DNA of 64,000 nucleotides, taken from Planctomycetota bacterium. GTDB taxonomy: Bacteria > Planctomycetota > MHYJ01 > WSZJ01 > JACPWG01. The notes below the pieces were generated by a model. That model was not told the origin of the DNA. It ran no database searches and saw only the letters and a list, made by a program, of their open reading frames with translations. Positions within the stretch are counted from its first letter, which is position 1. Each line of letters begins with the position of its first letter. The position numbers and the translations under genes are program-made. Of this stretch, positions 51,947 to 60,912 are shown piece after piece. Where the stretch lies: positions 1 through 64,000 of the forward strand of contig JACPWG010000067.1 in NCBI GenBank assembly GCA_016197205.1, read 5' to 3'.

Positions 51947-54010
51947 ATGCTCGAAAAGACCCGCAACTTCGGCATCATCGCCCATATCGATGCCGGTAAG
52001 ACCACCACGTCCGAGCGGATCCTCTACTACACCGGTCGTGAACACAAGCTCGGCAACGTCGACGAAGGCACCACGACGCTCGATTGGATGCCCGACGAGC
52101 GCGAGCGCGGGATCTCCATCACCTCCGCCGCCACCACCTGCTTCTGGAAAACCCATCGCCTCAACCTCATCGACACGCCCGGACACGTCGACTTCACCGC
52201 GGAGGTGGAACGCTCCCTCCGCGTCCTCGACGGCGCGGTCGGCGTCTTTTGCGGCGTCGGCGGGGTCGAGGCCCAGTCCGAGACCGTCTGGCGGCAGGCC
52301 AATCGCTACCACGTCCCCCGGATCGCCTTCGTCAACAAACTCGATCGCGTCGGCGCCAGCTTCCCGCGCGTCGTCGACGCGATCGGGAAGCGGCTCGGCA
52401 CCCACCCCGTCCCCATCCAGCTCCCCATCGGCCGCGAGGCGCAGTTTCGCGGGGTCGTCGATCTCCTCCGCTTCCGCGCGCTCGCCTTCGACGAGGCCTC
52501 GCAGGGGGCCGACGTCGTCGAAGAGGACATCCCCGCCGACCTGCTCGACGAGGCCTCGGCGGCGCGCGACCGCATGATCGAAACGCTCGCCGAAAACGCG
52601 GACTTCCTCCTCGAAAAGTGGGTCCAGGACCGGTCGTCGATCACCGAGGAGGACCTCCGGCGCGCCCTCCGCCAGCTCACGCTCACCGGCAAGCTCACGC
52701 CGGTCCTCTGCGGCGCGTCGGTCCGGAACAAGGGCGTCCAGCCCCTCATCGACGCGGTCCTCGCCTACCTCCCGTCCCCCCTCGACGTCCCCCCGGTCAC
52801 CGGCCTCGAGCCCCATACGCAGAAAGCGGTCCAGCGCCGCCCGGATACGAAAGAGAGCTTCTGCGCCCTTGCCTTCAAGACCGCGACCGACCGGCACGGC
52901 GAGCTGACCTACCTGCGCGTCTACAGCGGCGAGCTCAACCTCAAGGACCAGGTCGTGAATCCGCGCCTGAACCGTCCGGAGCGCGTGAGCCGGATCTTCC
53001 AGATGCACGCGAACGAGCGGCTCCCCGTGGATTACGCCCGCGCCGGCGACATCGTGGGCGTGATCGGCCTCAAGCACACCGTGACCGGCGACACGCTGTG
53101 CGACCCCCGCCACCGGATCGTGCTCGAGCGGATGGAGTTCCCCGAGACGGTCATCTCCATGGCCATCGAGCCGAAGGCGTCGAGCGACCGCGAAAAGCTC
53201 GACGAGGTGCTCGCGAAGATGGCGAAGGACGACCCGACCTTCTCCGTCCGCAGCGACGAGGACACCGGCCAGATCATCGTCTCGGGCATGGGGGAGCTGC
53301 ACCTCGAGATCATCAAGAGCCGGATGTTCCGGGAGTTCAACGTCGCGGCCAACGTCGGCGAGCCGCGCGTGGCCTACAAGGAAACCGTGCTCGCCGTCGG
53401 CGAGGCGGAGGGCTTCTTCGAAAAAAAGATCGGCGAAAAGACGCAGTCCGCCGCGGTCCGCGTGCGCGTCGAGCCGCACCCCGAGTCGATGGCCGTGAAG
53501 GTGGAGTCCCAGGCGCCGCAGGAGGAGATCCCGCGGCAGTTCCTCGGACCCATCGAGGACGCGCTCAAGAGTTGCGCGTCCACCGGCGCGGCCGCCGGCT
53601 ACCCCATGATCCAGTGCAAGGCGATCGTGACCGGCGGCCGGTACAACCCCGCCGAATCCACCGAGATGGCGTTCGTCGCCGCCACGTCGATCGCCTTCCG
53701 CAATGCCGTCGCCACGGTCGGCTGCGCGCTGCTCGAGCCGATCATGAAGTTCGAGGTCACCGTCCCCGAGAACTTCCTCGGCGAGGTGCTGAACGACTTG
53801 AACCGCCGCCGCGCGGAGATCTCGGACGTCGCGGTGCTCGACGACCTGCGGAGCGTGAAGGGGACCGTGCCGATCGCGGAGATGTTCGGCTACGCCTCCT
53901 CGCTCCGGTCGCTCTCCCAGGGCCGAGGCAACTACACGCTCGAGCCCCACCGGTACCGGGCCATCCCCGAACCGATCCGTCGCCAGCTCTTCGGCGACCT
54001 CGAGACCTGA
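51947..54010 (+). CDS. fusA: Translation elongation factor G
   Basis: 687 residues, standard EF-G length. GTPase that drives translocation on the ribosome and, with RRF, ribosome recycling. G1 AHIDAGKTT, switch [15 protein letters not shown]3 DTPGHVDF, G4 NKLD, and the domain IV-V sequence with [21 protein letters not shown] and [11 protein letters not shown]. Own strong promoter. rpsL and rpsG, which usually precede fusA, are absent, and tuf, which usually follows, is replaced by an Rpn-type gene on the opposite strand. No second fusA is seen to tell whether this is the main EF-G or a specialised paralogue. Confidence 0.95.
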   Translation: MLEKTRNFGIIAHIDAGKTTTSERILYYTGREHKLGNVDEGTTTLDWMPDERERGISITSAATTCFWKTHRLNLIDTPGHVDFTAEVERSLRVLDGAVGVFCGVGGVEAQSETVWRQANRYHVPRIAFVNKLDRVGASFPRVVDAIGKRLGTHPVPIQLPIGREAQFRGVVDLLRFRALAFDEASQGADVVEEDIPADLLDEASAARDRMIETLAENADFLLEKWVQDRSSITEEDLRRALRQLTLTGKLTPVLCGASVRNKGVQPLIDAVLAYLPSPLDVPPVTGLEPHTQKAVQRRPDTKESFCALAFKTATDRHGELTYLRVYSGELNLKDQVVNPRLNRPERVSRIFQMHANERLPVDYARAGDIVGVIGLKHTVTGDTLCDPRHRIVLERMEFPETVISMAIEPKASSDREKLDEVLAKMAKDDPTFSVRSDEDTGQIIVSGMGELHLEIIKSRMFREFNVAANVGEPRVAYKETVLAVGEAEGFFEKKIGEKTQSAAVRVRVEPHPESMAVKVESQAPQEEIPRQFLGPIEDALKSCASTGAAAGYPMIQCKAIVTGGRYNPAESTEMAFVAATSIAFRNAVATVGCALLEPIMKFEVTVPENFLGEVLNDLNRRRAEISDVAVLDDLRSVKGTVPIAEMFGYASSLRSLSQGRGNYTLEPHRYRAIPEPIRRQLFGDLET

Positions 54011-54218
54011 CGGTCGCCGTTCCCGCTTTCCCCGCGTTCACTTCCCCTGCGGTCAAAGCGCCGGCGGGGCCGCCCTTCCCTTGCGCGTCGGGGGGGGGGA
54101 GGCTGCGCCAGAAGCTCGTTCGTGCCGCGCGCCGAGGGGATTCGCGCGCAGCCGCGCGTCGGCAGCATCGACGAGGAGCCGACGCCAACGCACGCGGCGG
54201 CGCACCGCCCCGCCCCGG

Positions 54219-55193
54219 CTAGCGGAGGCCGAGGTTCTCCAACGAGTCCGCGGTGACGGTGCGTCGCAGCAGGTTGTTGAGGCGGCGCGGATTGGCGAGC
54301 TCGGAGACGGCGCGCGTAGTGCAGGCGGGGAGCGAACCGAATTTCGCCTTCAGGATGGTGAGGAGCGCCTCCCGCTTTGCGCGAAGCGCGCCACGCTTCT
54401 CGCCACGCTTCTCGCCGCTCTTCTCGGCGCGCTTCTCGATGCGTTTCTCGATGACCTTCTCTTCTCGCTTCACCCTCTTGTCGACCAGCCGTTCGAACCA
54501 GAGCTTTCTCATCGCCAGGACCTCCTCGTTCTCCGCCTTGCGAAGCTCTCGCCCCAGCTTGGTTGCCTCACGTGCCTTCAGGGGCAGGTAGCTTTCCACG
54601 CAATGTACGAGCAGGCTCCGCCGGGCCTCGTTGACGCGTGCCCGCGCGATCCCCCGCAAGCACTCCAGGTGCCACTGCGCCCGCGCCCGGCCCCCTGGTT
54701 TCATCAGGGCCGCGAACGCCGGCGCCAGCGGGTTGGGGGCGGACACGTACGCGGCGCCGGCCAGGGCCGGGAGCAGGATGCGCCAGAATCGAAACGCGCA
54801 CACCTGGTCGCCCAACGCCTCGTCGCTGCAGCCCGCGCGTTCGACGCCCCGACCCGTGCCGGACAGTACCAGCGCGATCGGGAACACCTCCCGATTGTAC
54901 CTCATCCGAAGCGCCATGTAGTAGCGGAACATTCGCCGCGCGAAGCATGCGCGCAGCCGCGCCTCAATCTCCACGTGGATCAGAACGGTCTTGCGTCTAC
55001 CGGTCCGATCGGAAACCTCAGCGACCAGGTCGAGCCATCGTTGCGAGCCCCGCGGCAGGTCCGTGACCACTTCCTGGTCGAGGAACCGCACATGCCGGAA
55101 GTCGATTCGCGCGGCTTTGTTGGGCCAGAAGAGTCGCAGAAAATCGCGAAAGAACGCCCGCAGCAGACTCTTGAAAAGCAAGTCGTGCTTCAC
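54219..55193 (-). CDS. Rpn/PD-(D/E)XK nuclease-family putative transposase
   Basis: 324 residues. N-terminal half: HDLLFKSLLRAFF, DFRHVRFLDQEVVTD, WLDLVAEVSD and VLIHVEIEAR, the pattern of the Rpn (recombination-promoting nuclease) family, whose Asp and Glu-x-Lys-like residues form a PD-(D/E)XK site; the third motif here is EIEAR rather than ExK or HxQ. The C-terminal half is helical and highly charged, with repeated EKR units (RIEKRAEKSGEKRGEKRG). GTG 55193 has GGAGGG six bases upstream. Sits between fusA and rpsJ on the opposite strand, where tuf might be expected, so it may mark an insertion in the str-S10 region. Confidence 0.8.
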   Translation of the reverse strand: MKHDLLFKSLLRAFFRDFLRLFWPNKAARIDFRHVRFLDQEVVTDLPRGSQRWLDLVAEVSDRTGRRKTVLIHVEIEARLRACFARRMFRYYMALRMRYNREVFPIALVLSGTGRGVERAGCSDEALGDQVCAFRFWRILLPALAGAAYVSAPNPLAPAFAALMKPGGRARAQWHLECLRGIARARVNEARRSLLVHCVESYLPLKAREATKLGRELRKAENEEVLAMRKLWFERLVDKRVKREEKVIEKRIEKRAEKSGEKRGEKRGALRAKREALLTILKAKFGSLPACTTRAVSELANPRRLNNLLRRTVTADSLENLGLR

Positions 55194-55731
55194 GCTGCCC
55201 TCCCTTCCGAGCCGGTGTCCTCCGCGCCCCCGCGAGAGGGCGGGGGAGGGGACCCTTTGCCTCTCCCGCCTCACCCCGCATCCTCTCGCGTCGTTCCTCC
55301 CATCCGCCTGAGCGCCCACGTAGGATCATGTCGCTCCGCACATGCCAGGCCATTCACTATGGACGTTCAACTGATACAGTGGATGCAGTACATGTCTCTA
55401 CTTGCATGCCGCGGAGGTCGAGCTGGGTCGAGCGATCCCCTCACCAGGTCGTGGGAATTCGTAACGCTGTTACGCTGCGTTACGAGCGCGAGTTCGCGAA
55501 CCTCCCGGTGGCGTACTCGCCGCGCGCAGGCTCTTGCTTGCCGATCTCGCGCTCGCGCCCGTCCGAGTCACCGCACGCAGCACCGGCAAGAAATGCCGCT
55601 GGGCCCCCTTCACGCGGCGCGTCCTTCCCGGCGAGCACGAGGCCACCCGCCCCGGGCAGCTTCCCGCGCTCCCCGCCGGCGCCCCGGGCCTCTTGTTCCT
55701 GTCCCTCGTGCGCTGCTAGGCAAGATTTTTG
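55194..55731. other. Upstream region of the S10 operon
   Basis: Holds a GC hairpin repeat at about 55225-55275 (CGGGGGAGGGGACCC and flanking CTCTCCCGCC; relatives at 51787 and 58496). Otherwise no gene: frames here are proline/serine-rich and lack ribosome sites. Confidence 0.5.
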
Positions 55732-55759
55732 TTGACTCCGCGCGCTTTCCTGCTATCAT
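55732..55759 (+). promoter_or_regulatory. S10 operon promoter
   Basis: TTGACT at 55732-55737 and TATCAT at 55754-55759, spacer 16, about 50 bases before rpsJ. The same geometry as the fusA promoter. No L4-type leader hairpin is obvious in the short leader. Confidence 0.8.
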
Positions 55760-55810
55760 CCCCCCCTCTCATTTCAGCTCGGAAAGCACGCAAACGAAGG
55801 ACAGATCCCG

Positions 55811-56116
55811 ATGAAAGGCCAGAAGATCCGAATCCGCGTCGAGGCCTACGACCACGAAATCCTGGACCAGTCCGTGGTCAAGATTGTCGACGCCGCGAAG
55901 CGCATCGGCGCGAAGGTGTTCGGGCCGATTCCCCTGCCCACCAAGATCGAACGGTACACGGTCCTCCGCTCCCCGCACGTGGACAAGAAGTCCCGGGAGC
56001 AGTTCGAAATCCGCATCCACAAGCGGATCATCGACGTGGAGGCGACGCCGAAGATCGCCGACGCCCTCAAAAACGTGAACATGCCCGCCGGGGTGGAGAT
56101 CCGTATCAAGGCGTAG
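55811..56116 (+). CDS. rpsJ: 30S ribosomal protein S10
   Basis: 101 residues. [49 protein letters not shown] and IHKRIIDV, in parts, are the S10 (NusE) signature. Part of the 30S head and of the NusB/NusE antitermination complex. Ribosome site GAAGGA. First gene of the S10 operon. It is followed after 56 bases by rplD rather than rplC. Confidence 0.97.
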   Translation: MKGQKIRIRVEAYDHEILDQSVVKIVDAAKRIGAKVFGPIPLPTKIERYTVLRSPHVDKKSREQFEIRIHKRIIDVEATPKIADALKNVNMPAGVEIRIKA

Positions 56117-56172
56117 GCGCTCGCCAAGAACCGGCCGGCCCGCGGCGGCCTCGGCCCGAAGGAGTGAAGCCC

Positions 56173-56832
56173 ATGATCGAATTGCCTCTCTATGACAAGG
56201 ATGGGAAGCCGGCGGGGAAGCTGCCCGTCGACGAGACCCTGTTCGGCGGCACCGTGCACAAGAAAATCCTGCGCGACGTCGTGATCCTGTTCGAAGCGAA
56301 CCAGCGGCTCGGCACCCACTCGACCAAGACGCGAAGCGAGGTCGAGGGGAGCGGGAGAAAGCCCTGGAAGCAGAAGCACACCGGCCGCGCCCGCGCCGGC
56401 ACGGTTCGCTCCCCGCTCTGGCGCAAGGGCGGCATCATCTTTGGCCCCAAGCCGCGCGACTATTCCTCCCACATCCCGCGCGAAATGAGACGCCAAGCCC
56501 TGAATGCGGCCCTGCTCTCGAAGTTCAAGGACCACGAGACCCAGGTCGTCGAGGGCTTCAAGGTCGACGGCCCGAAGACCAAGCGGGTCGTGGCCCTGCT
56601 CAAGGCCCTCAAGGTCCACCACACCTGCCTCTTCGGCATCAAGGACCACGATCCGGTCCTCTGGAAGTCGAGCCGCAACGTCGCCAAGCTCTCGATGAGC
56701 CCCGTCAAGGACCTGAACGCCCTGGAAGTCCTGCGCCACCGGCGGCTGGTCCTGACGCGGGACGCCCTCGAGGCGCTGGTCGCCGCACGTCGCGCGGACG
56801 TCGCCCCCGCCCCCTCACCCGCGGCGAAGTAA
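56173..56832 (+). CDS. rplD: 50S ribosomal protein L4
   Basis: 219 residues. [43 protein letters not shown] and [25 protein letters not shown] segments give the L4 exit-tunnel loop, and [14 protein letters not shown] and the [14 protein letters not shown] stretch complete it. Start ATG 56173 after GGAGTG; the longer frame upstream is a shadow of rpsJ. rplC (L3), which lies between rpsJ and rplD in most bacteria, is missing. Short Ala/Pro tail. Confidence 0.95.
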   Translation: MIELPLYDKDGKPAGKLPVDETLFGGTVHKKILRDVVILFEANQRLGTHSTKTRSEVEGSGRKPWKQKHTGRARAGTVRSPLWRKGGIIFGPKPRDYSSHIPREMRRQALNAALLSKFKDHETQVVEGFKVDGPKTKRVVALLKALKVHHTCLFGIKDHDPVLWKSSRNVAKLSMSPVKDLNALEVLRHRRLVLTRDALEALVAARRADVAPAPSPAAK

Positions 56833-56848
56833 CCCCCCGGAGGAAGCG

Positions 56849-57130
56849 ATGAAGAATCCGTTCGATGTCATCGTCAAGCCGCTCGTGACCGAGAAGGTCA
56901 TGGGGGCGATGCAAAAACAAAACACCTACACGTTCAGCGTCCTGCCCGGCGCGAACAAGATCGAAATCAAGTCGGCGGTCGAGCACGCCTTCAACGTGAA
57001 AGTCGCGGACGTCCGGACGATCCGCATGAAGGGGAAGGTCAAGCAATACCGTCTCGCGCGCGGCAGGCGTCCGGACTGGAAGAAGGCCGTCGTGCGCCTC
57101 GTCGAAGGTTCGCGCATCGACATCCTGTAG
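56849..57130 (+). CDS. rplW: 50S ribosomal protein L23
   Basis: 93 residues. PFDVIVKPLVTEKVMGAMQKQNTYTF, IEIKSAVEHAFNVKVADVRTI and the basic GKVKQYRLARGRRPDWKKAVV loop, in parts, are L23: the protein at the tunnel exit that docks SRP and trigger factor. GGAGGA ribosome site. 16 bases after rplD; 123 bases before rplB. Confidence 0.97.
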   Translation: MKNPFDVIVKPLVTEKVMGAMQKQNTYTFSVLPGANKIEIKSAVEHAFNVKVADVRTIRMKGKVKQYRLARGRRPDWKKAVVRLVEGSRIDIL

Positions 57131-57253
57131 AAACGAAACGCACGCTCCGCCCTCGCCCAGGCTCGCAGGCGCGAAGGCGGTAGGAGGGGTGTCGCAAGCG
57201 CGGCACCGGCGTTCGACTTTGGTTGCGGCTACCCCCGCTAGGGAGTTCACCGG
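57131..57253. other. Unusually long rplW-rplB spacer with repeats
   Basis: 123 bases in place of the few usual in this operon. GCGAAGGCGGTAGGAGGGG and CGCAAGCGCGGC (57170-57205) are also found, slightly changed, in the rpsS-rplV spacer at 58560-58600. TTTGGTTGCGGC at 57218-57229 is shared with 7073 and 18788 (inverted). Confidence 0.55.
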
Positions 57254-58099
57254 ATGGCAATCAAGAAATCGCGGCCGACCAGCCCGGGCCGGCGCTTCGC
57301 GATGTTCTCGGACTACTCGGACGTCACGAAGACCGAGCCCGAGAAGGCGCTCGTCGAGACGATCCGGCGGAAGGGCGGCCGGAACCATCACGGCAGGGTC
57401 ACCTGCCGCCACCGCGGCGGCGGCAACCTGATCAAGTACCGGAAGGTCGACTTCAAGCGGAAGAAGGACGACATCCCCGCCAAGGTCGAGGCGATCGAGT
57501 ACGATCCGAACCGCAACGTCCGGATCGCGCTGCTCCTCTACAAGGACGGCGAGCGTCGCTATATCCTCTGCCCCAAGGACCTGAAGGTCGATGACGAGCT
57601 CATGTCGGGCGTCAAGGTCGAACCGAAGGCCGGCAACTGCATGCCGCTCAGGAACATCCCGACCGGCCAGCTCATCCACAACGTCGAGCTGACGCGCGGC
57701 AAGGGGGGGCAGCTCGTGCGGAGCGCCGGCAACTTCGCCCAGCTCATGGGCAAGGAAGGGGACTACGCCTCGGTCCTCCTGCCGAGCGGTGAGATGCGCC
57801 TCGTCCACCTGGACTGCCGGGCGACGATCGGGCAGCTCGGCAACGTCGAGCACAACAGCATCTGGCTGGGGAAGGCGGGTCGTCGCCGTCACCTGGGCTG
57901 GCGGCCGACCGTGCGCGGCACGGCGCAGAACCCGGTGTCCCACCCGATGGGCGGCGGCGAGGGCCGTTCCGGCGGCGGTCGCCATCCGTGCTCGAAGTGG
58001 GGCAAGCTCGCCAAGGGCGGCAAGACGCGCAAGAAGAGGAAGAACTCCTCCACGTTCATCGTTCGCGGCCGCAAGCGCGGGCGCTTCCAGAACACGTAG
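57254..58099 (+). CDS. rplB: 50S ribosomal protein L2
   Basis: 281 residues. [57 protein letters not shown] in parts, and [18 protein letters not shown], the conserved peptidyl-transferase-adjacent loop. Binds 23S rRNA and bridges the subunits. Ribosome site AGGGAG. C-terminus [19 protein letters not shown] as expected. Confidence 0.97.
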   Translation: MAIKKSRPTSPGRRFAMFSDYSDVTKTEPEKALVETIRRKGGRNHHGRVTCRHRGGGNLIKYRKVDFKRKKDDIPAKVEAIEYDPNRNVRIALLLYKDGERRYILCPKDLKVDDELMSGVKVEPKAGNCMPLRNIPTGQLIHNVELTRGKGGQLVRSAGNFAQLMGKEGDYASVLLPSGEMRLVHLDCRATIGQLGNVEHNSIWLGKAGRRRHLGWRPTVRGTAQNPVSHPMGGGEGRSGGGRHPCSKWGKLAKGGKTRKKRKNSSTFIVRGRKRGRFQNT

Positions 58100-58150
58100 G
58101 ATCCGTCCCCGGTCCCCGGGGTCAATGCCAACACGAGGGAAATCGCACCG

Positions 58151-58444
58151 ATGAGCCGTTCGCTGAAGAAGGGTCCGTTCGTGGACCCGAAGCTCCTCGA
58201 AAAGATCATGAAGCAGAAGTCCAGCGGGGACCGGGAGCCGCTCAAGACCTGGCGCCGCTCCTGCACCATCGTGCCGGAGTTCGTCAACCACGCGTTCAAC
58301 GTCCACAACGGCAACAAGTTCCTCAAGGTGTTCATCACCGAGGAAATGGTGGGCCACAAGCTCGGCGAGTTCGCCCCCACCCGGACCTTCCGCGGCCATC
58401 CAGGCGGCCGCACGAAGGACACGGGGAAGGGCGCGCCCGAGTAG
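58151..58444 (+). CDS. rpsS: 30S ribosomal protein S19
   Basis: 97 residues. [39 protein letters not shown] in part, [23 protein letters not shown] and [12 protein letters not shown] are the S19 signature. Head of the 30S subunit, contacts S13. Ribosome site GAGGGAAA. Followed by a long 246-base gap before rplV. Confidence 0.97.
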   Translation: MSRSLKKGPFVDPKLLEKIMKQKSSGDREPLKTWRRSCTIVPEFVNHAFNVHNGNKFLKVFITEEMVGHKLGEFAPTRTFRGHPGGRTKDTGKGAPE

Positions 58445-58690
58445 CGGTCCCCCCCCGGCGGCTCGCAGGGTGTGACCGCCGCCTAGGAGGGAGCCACCCC
58501 CTCTCCCCGCGTACGGGAGAGCATCTGGCTTTTAGCGGCCGGCGCGCTTCGGCGCGCGGACGCGAAGGCGGGGTGAGGGGCGCCGCGAGCGCGGCGTTCT
58601 TTTTTGACCTCCGGCTTCGGGCAGCCCGCGCGACGCGGACGACCCGGAGCCAACCGGTCCGCTTTGGACCTTCGAGACAGGACGTGAGTC
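58445..58690. repeat. Repeat-bearing spacer inside the S10 operon
   Basis: 246 bases between rpsS and rplV. Contains CCCTCTCCCCGCGTACGGGAGAG (hairpin, relatives at 51787 and 55225), a GCGCGCTTCGGCGCGC hairpin at about 58542-58558, and GCGAAGGCGGGGTGAGGGGCGCCGCGAGCGCGGC, in parts, as in the rplW-rplB spacer, followed by a T-run (GTTCTTTTTTGACC). The hairpin plus T-run could attenuate the operon. Confidence 0.6.
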
Positions 58691-59314
58691 ATGGCCACCG
58701 CCGCCAAGGAACCCGTCGAAAAGCCGCCGGCCGAGGAGGCCGCCGTCAAGCACTTCACCGCGAAGATCAGCTTCGCGCGGATCGCGCCGCGCAAGTGCCG
58801 CTACGTGGTGGACCTCGTCCGGGGGCAGAGCGTGAACCGCGCGCTCGATATCCTGAAAGTCGTGCCGAATCGCGGGGCGTACTACCTGAACAAGGTGCTG
58901 CGCTCCGCGCTCGCGAACGCCGCGAACCGGGACGAGGACGTGGACGCCGACACGCTGTGGGTGAGCCGCGCGGAGGTCGGGCCGGGCCCGGTCATCAAGC
59001 GCTGGCAGCCCGCGCCGATGGGCCGCGCGTGCAAGATCCTGAAGCGCACCTCCCACATCTTCGTGACCCTCTCCACGCCGGTGGGCGGGGAAGAAGCGGG
59101 CCCGAAGCGTCGGGGGAAGAAGGGGGAGGGCGCGAAGAAGCCCGCGGCCGCGGGCACGCAGGCCGGGGCGGCCGCTCCCGCGGGCGCGGCGCCGACGGCG
59201 GGCGCGCCTCCGGCGGCCCCCGCGGCGCAGCCGGCGCCCACGGGCGGGACGACGCCTCCGGCGGCCGGCGCCCCTGCGAAGGACGACAAGGGTTCGGCGC
59301 CCAAGGCCTCGTAG
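58691..59314 (+). CDS. rplV: 50S ribosomal protein L22 with long C-terminal extension
   Basis: 207 residues, against about 110 in most bacteria. Core at roughly 15-125: KHFTAKISFARIAPRKCRYVVDLVRG in parts, ALDILKVVPNRGAYYLNKVLRSA, and RWQPAPMGRACKILKRTSHIFV, the L22 beta hairpin that reaches the exit tunnel. A short Ala/Glu/Lys leader (about 14 residues) precedes the core and a tail of about 80 residues, rich in Ala, Pro, Gly and Lys, follows it. The tail is low-complexity and probably lies on the ribosome surface. AGGA ribosome site. Confidence 0.95.
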   Translation: MATAAKEPVEKPPAEEAAVKHFTAKISFARIAPRKCRYVVDLVRGQSVNRALDILKVVPNRGAYYLNKVLRSALANAANRDEDVDADTLWVSRAEVGPGPVIKRWQPAPMGRACKILKRTSHIFVTLSTPVGGEEAGPKRRGKKGEGAKKPAAAGTQAGAAAPAGAAPTAGAPPAAPAAQPAPTGGTTPPAAGAPAKDDKGSAPKAS

Positions 59315-59383
59315 CGGGCCGCTCACCGGTGGCTCGGCGAGTTCCGGGCGATCGCTTCAACACACGGAGTTGGTGGAGAACGC

Positions 59384-60103
59384 ATGGGACAGAAGGTCTG
59401 CCCGATCGGGCTGCGACTGGGAATCACCGAGGAATGGCGCTCCCGCTGGTACGCCAACAAGAAAGACTTCGGACGGTTCCTGGTCGAGGACAACTCGATC
59501 CGGAAGTTCGTGAAGAAAAACTACGGCTTCGCCGGGATCCCGAAGATCGAGGTGGAGCGGACCCGCGAGGCGGTCACCATCGTGGTGCACACGGCGAGCC
59601 CGGGCGTGCTGATCGGACGCCGCGGCTCGAAGGTCGACAAGCTGACGGAAGACCTGGAGTCGCTGGTCGGCCGGCGCGTGGACTTGAAGATCATCGAAGT
59701 CGAGACGCCCGAGCTTTGCGCGCAGCTCGTCGGCGAGTCGATCGCCGAGCAGCTCGAAAAGCGCTCCCCGTATCGTCGCGCGATGCGGAAGGCCGCGGAG
59801 GCGGCGATGAACCAGGGGGCCCTGGGCGTGAAGGTCCGAATCGCCGGCCGGATCGGCGGAGCGGAAATCGCGAGGGACGAGGGCGTGCTGTTCGGTTCGG
59901 TCCCGCTCTCGACGCTCCGTGCGGAAATCGACTACGGCGCGGCAACGGCGATCCTCTCGAAGGGCACCATCGGAATCAAGGTGTGGATCTTCAAGGGGGA
60001 GCGCCTGCCCGATAAGGAGAAGAAGCATGCAGTTGATGCCCAAGCGGATAAAGTTCCGCAAGTCGCACCGGGGAAAGCGGAAGGGGGAAGCCCAACGGGG
60101 TAA
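59384..60103 (+). CDS. rpsC: 30S ribosomal protein S3
   Basis: 239 residues. GQKVCPIGLRLGITEEWRSRW in parts, KH domain with GVLIGRRGSKVDKL, and YRRAMRKAAEAAMNQGALGVKVRIAGRIGGAEIAR in parts, then IDYGAATAILSKGTIGIKVWIFKGE. Helicase-active mRNA entry site protein with S4 and S5. The last 25 residues or so (HAVDAQADK onward) are read from DNA that also encodes the start of L16, a 77-base overlap. Ribosome site GGAG. Confidence 0.96.
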   Translation: MGQKVCPIGLRLGITEEWRSRWYANKKDFGRFLVEDNSIRKFVKKNYGFAGIPKIEVERTREAVTIVVHTASPGVLIGRRGSKVDKLTEDLESLVGRRVDLKIIEVETPELCAQLVGESIAEQLEKRSPYRRAMRKAAEAAMNQGALGVKVRIAGRIGGAEIARDEGVLFGSVPLSTLRAEIDYGAATAILSKGTIGIKVWIFKGERLPDKEKKHAVDAQADKVPQVAPGKAEGGSPTG

Positions 60104-60446
60104 CACGGTCGCCTTCGGCGAATTCGGCCTGATGGCCCTGGAGGACTGCTGGCTGGCCGCCCGTCAGATCGAGGCCGGGCGCGTCGCCGCGAGCCATCAC
60201 ATGGGCAAGGAAGGCAAGCTCTACATCCGCGTCTTTCCCCACAAGCCGATCTCCGCGAAGCCCGCGGAGACGCGCATGGGGAAGGGGAAGGGCGAGCCGG
60301 AGTATTACGCCGCGGTGATCAAGCCTGGGGCCGTGCTCTATGAGGTCGGGGGCGTGAACGAGGCCCTGGCGCGCGAGGCGCTGAACCTCATTGCGCACAA
60401 GATGCCCATCCGGTGCAAGATGGTCCTGAGGAGACACGGGCTATGA
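60027..60446 (+). CDS. rplP: 50S ribosomal protein L16
   Basis: 139 residues. QLMPKRIKFRKSHRGKRKG, NTVAFGEFGLMALEDCWL, RQIEAGRVAASHHMGK and HKPISAKPAETRMGKGKGEP, each a standard L16 block; ends VLRRHGL. Essential for A-site tRNA placement. Start ATG 60027 (AAGGAGAAG just upstream) gives the normal N-terminus and lies inside rpsC. Its stop overlaps the rpmC start (ATGA). Confidence 0.96.
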   Translation: MQLMPKRIKFRKSHRGKRKGEAQRGNTVAFGEFGLMALEDCWLAARQIEAGRVAASHHMGKEGKLYIRVFPHKPISAKPAETRMGKGKGEPEYYAAVIKPGAVLYEVGGVNEALAREALNLIAHKMPIRCKMVLRRHGL

Positions 60447-60685
60447 AGATGTCGGAGATCCGCGAGAAGACGGACGCGGAGCTGTCGCAGAAGCTGGAAG
60501 AGGGTCGCAAAGAACTCTTCAACCTCCGACTCCGCAAGGTGACGGACGTCATCGAGGATCCCACGCGCCTGCGCGCGATCCGCGTCGAGACGGCGCGGAT
60601 CCAGACCGTGCTCAAGGAGCGGAAGCTGGGCCAGAAGCGGAAGCCCGCCGCGGCTGCCGCCCCGGTCCCGGCCGCCAAAACATAG
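60443..60685 (+). CDS. rpmC: 50S ribosomal protein L29
   Basis: 80 residues. KMSEIREKTDAELSQKLEEGRKELFNLRLRK, in parts, is the L29 two-helix hairpin; the C-terminal tail is Lys/Ala/Pro-rich. Starts by ATGA overlap with rplP. Normally rpsQ and rplN follow; here no ribosomal gene follows, so the operon ends early. Confidence 0.95.
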   Translation: MKMSEIREKTDAELSQKLEEGRKELFNLRLRKVTDVIEDPTRLRAIRVETARIQTVLKERKLGQKRKPAAAAAPVPAAKT

Positions 60686-60912
60686 GGCGCGCAAGTCCGT
60701 GGCCGGGACAAAGGCCTGAACGCGAGGCGCGTGTTCGTGGCCCCAGGGGATCCGGCCCTCTTCCGTAGCCGGGGAGAGGGTGGCTGTTGAGCCTGTTCCT
60801 TTTCGCTGCTGCGCAAAGCGCCGGGCCGGCAGCCTGGACGCGGCGCGCCGCGCCCGCAGGGAAGCCGGACGCAGGTCACCCCCCGCACCGCTTTGATCGT
60901 TGGGAAAACGCC

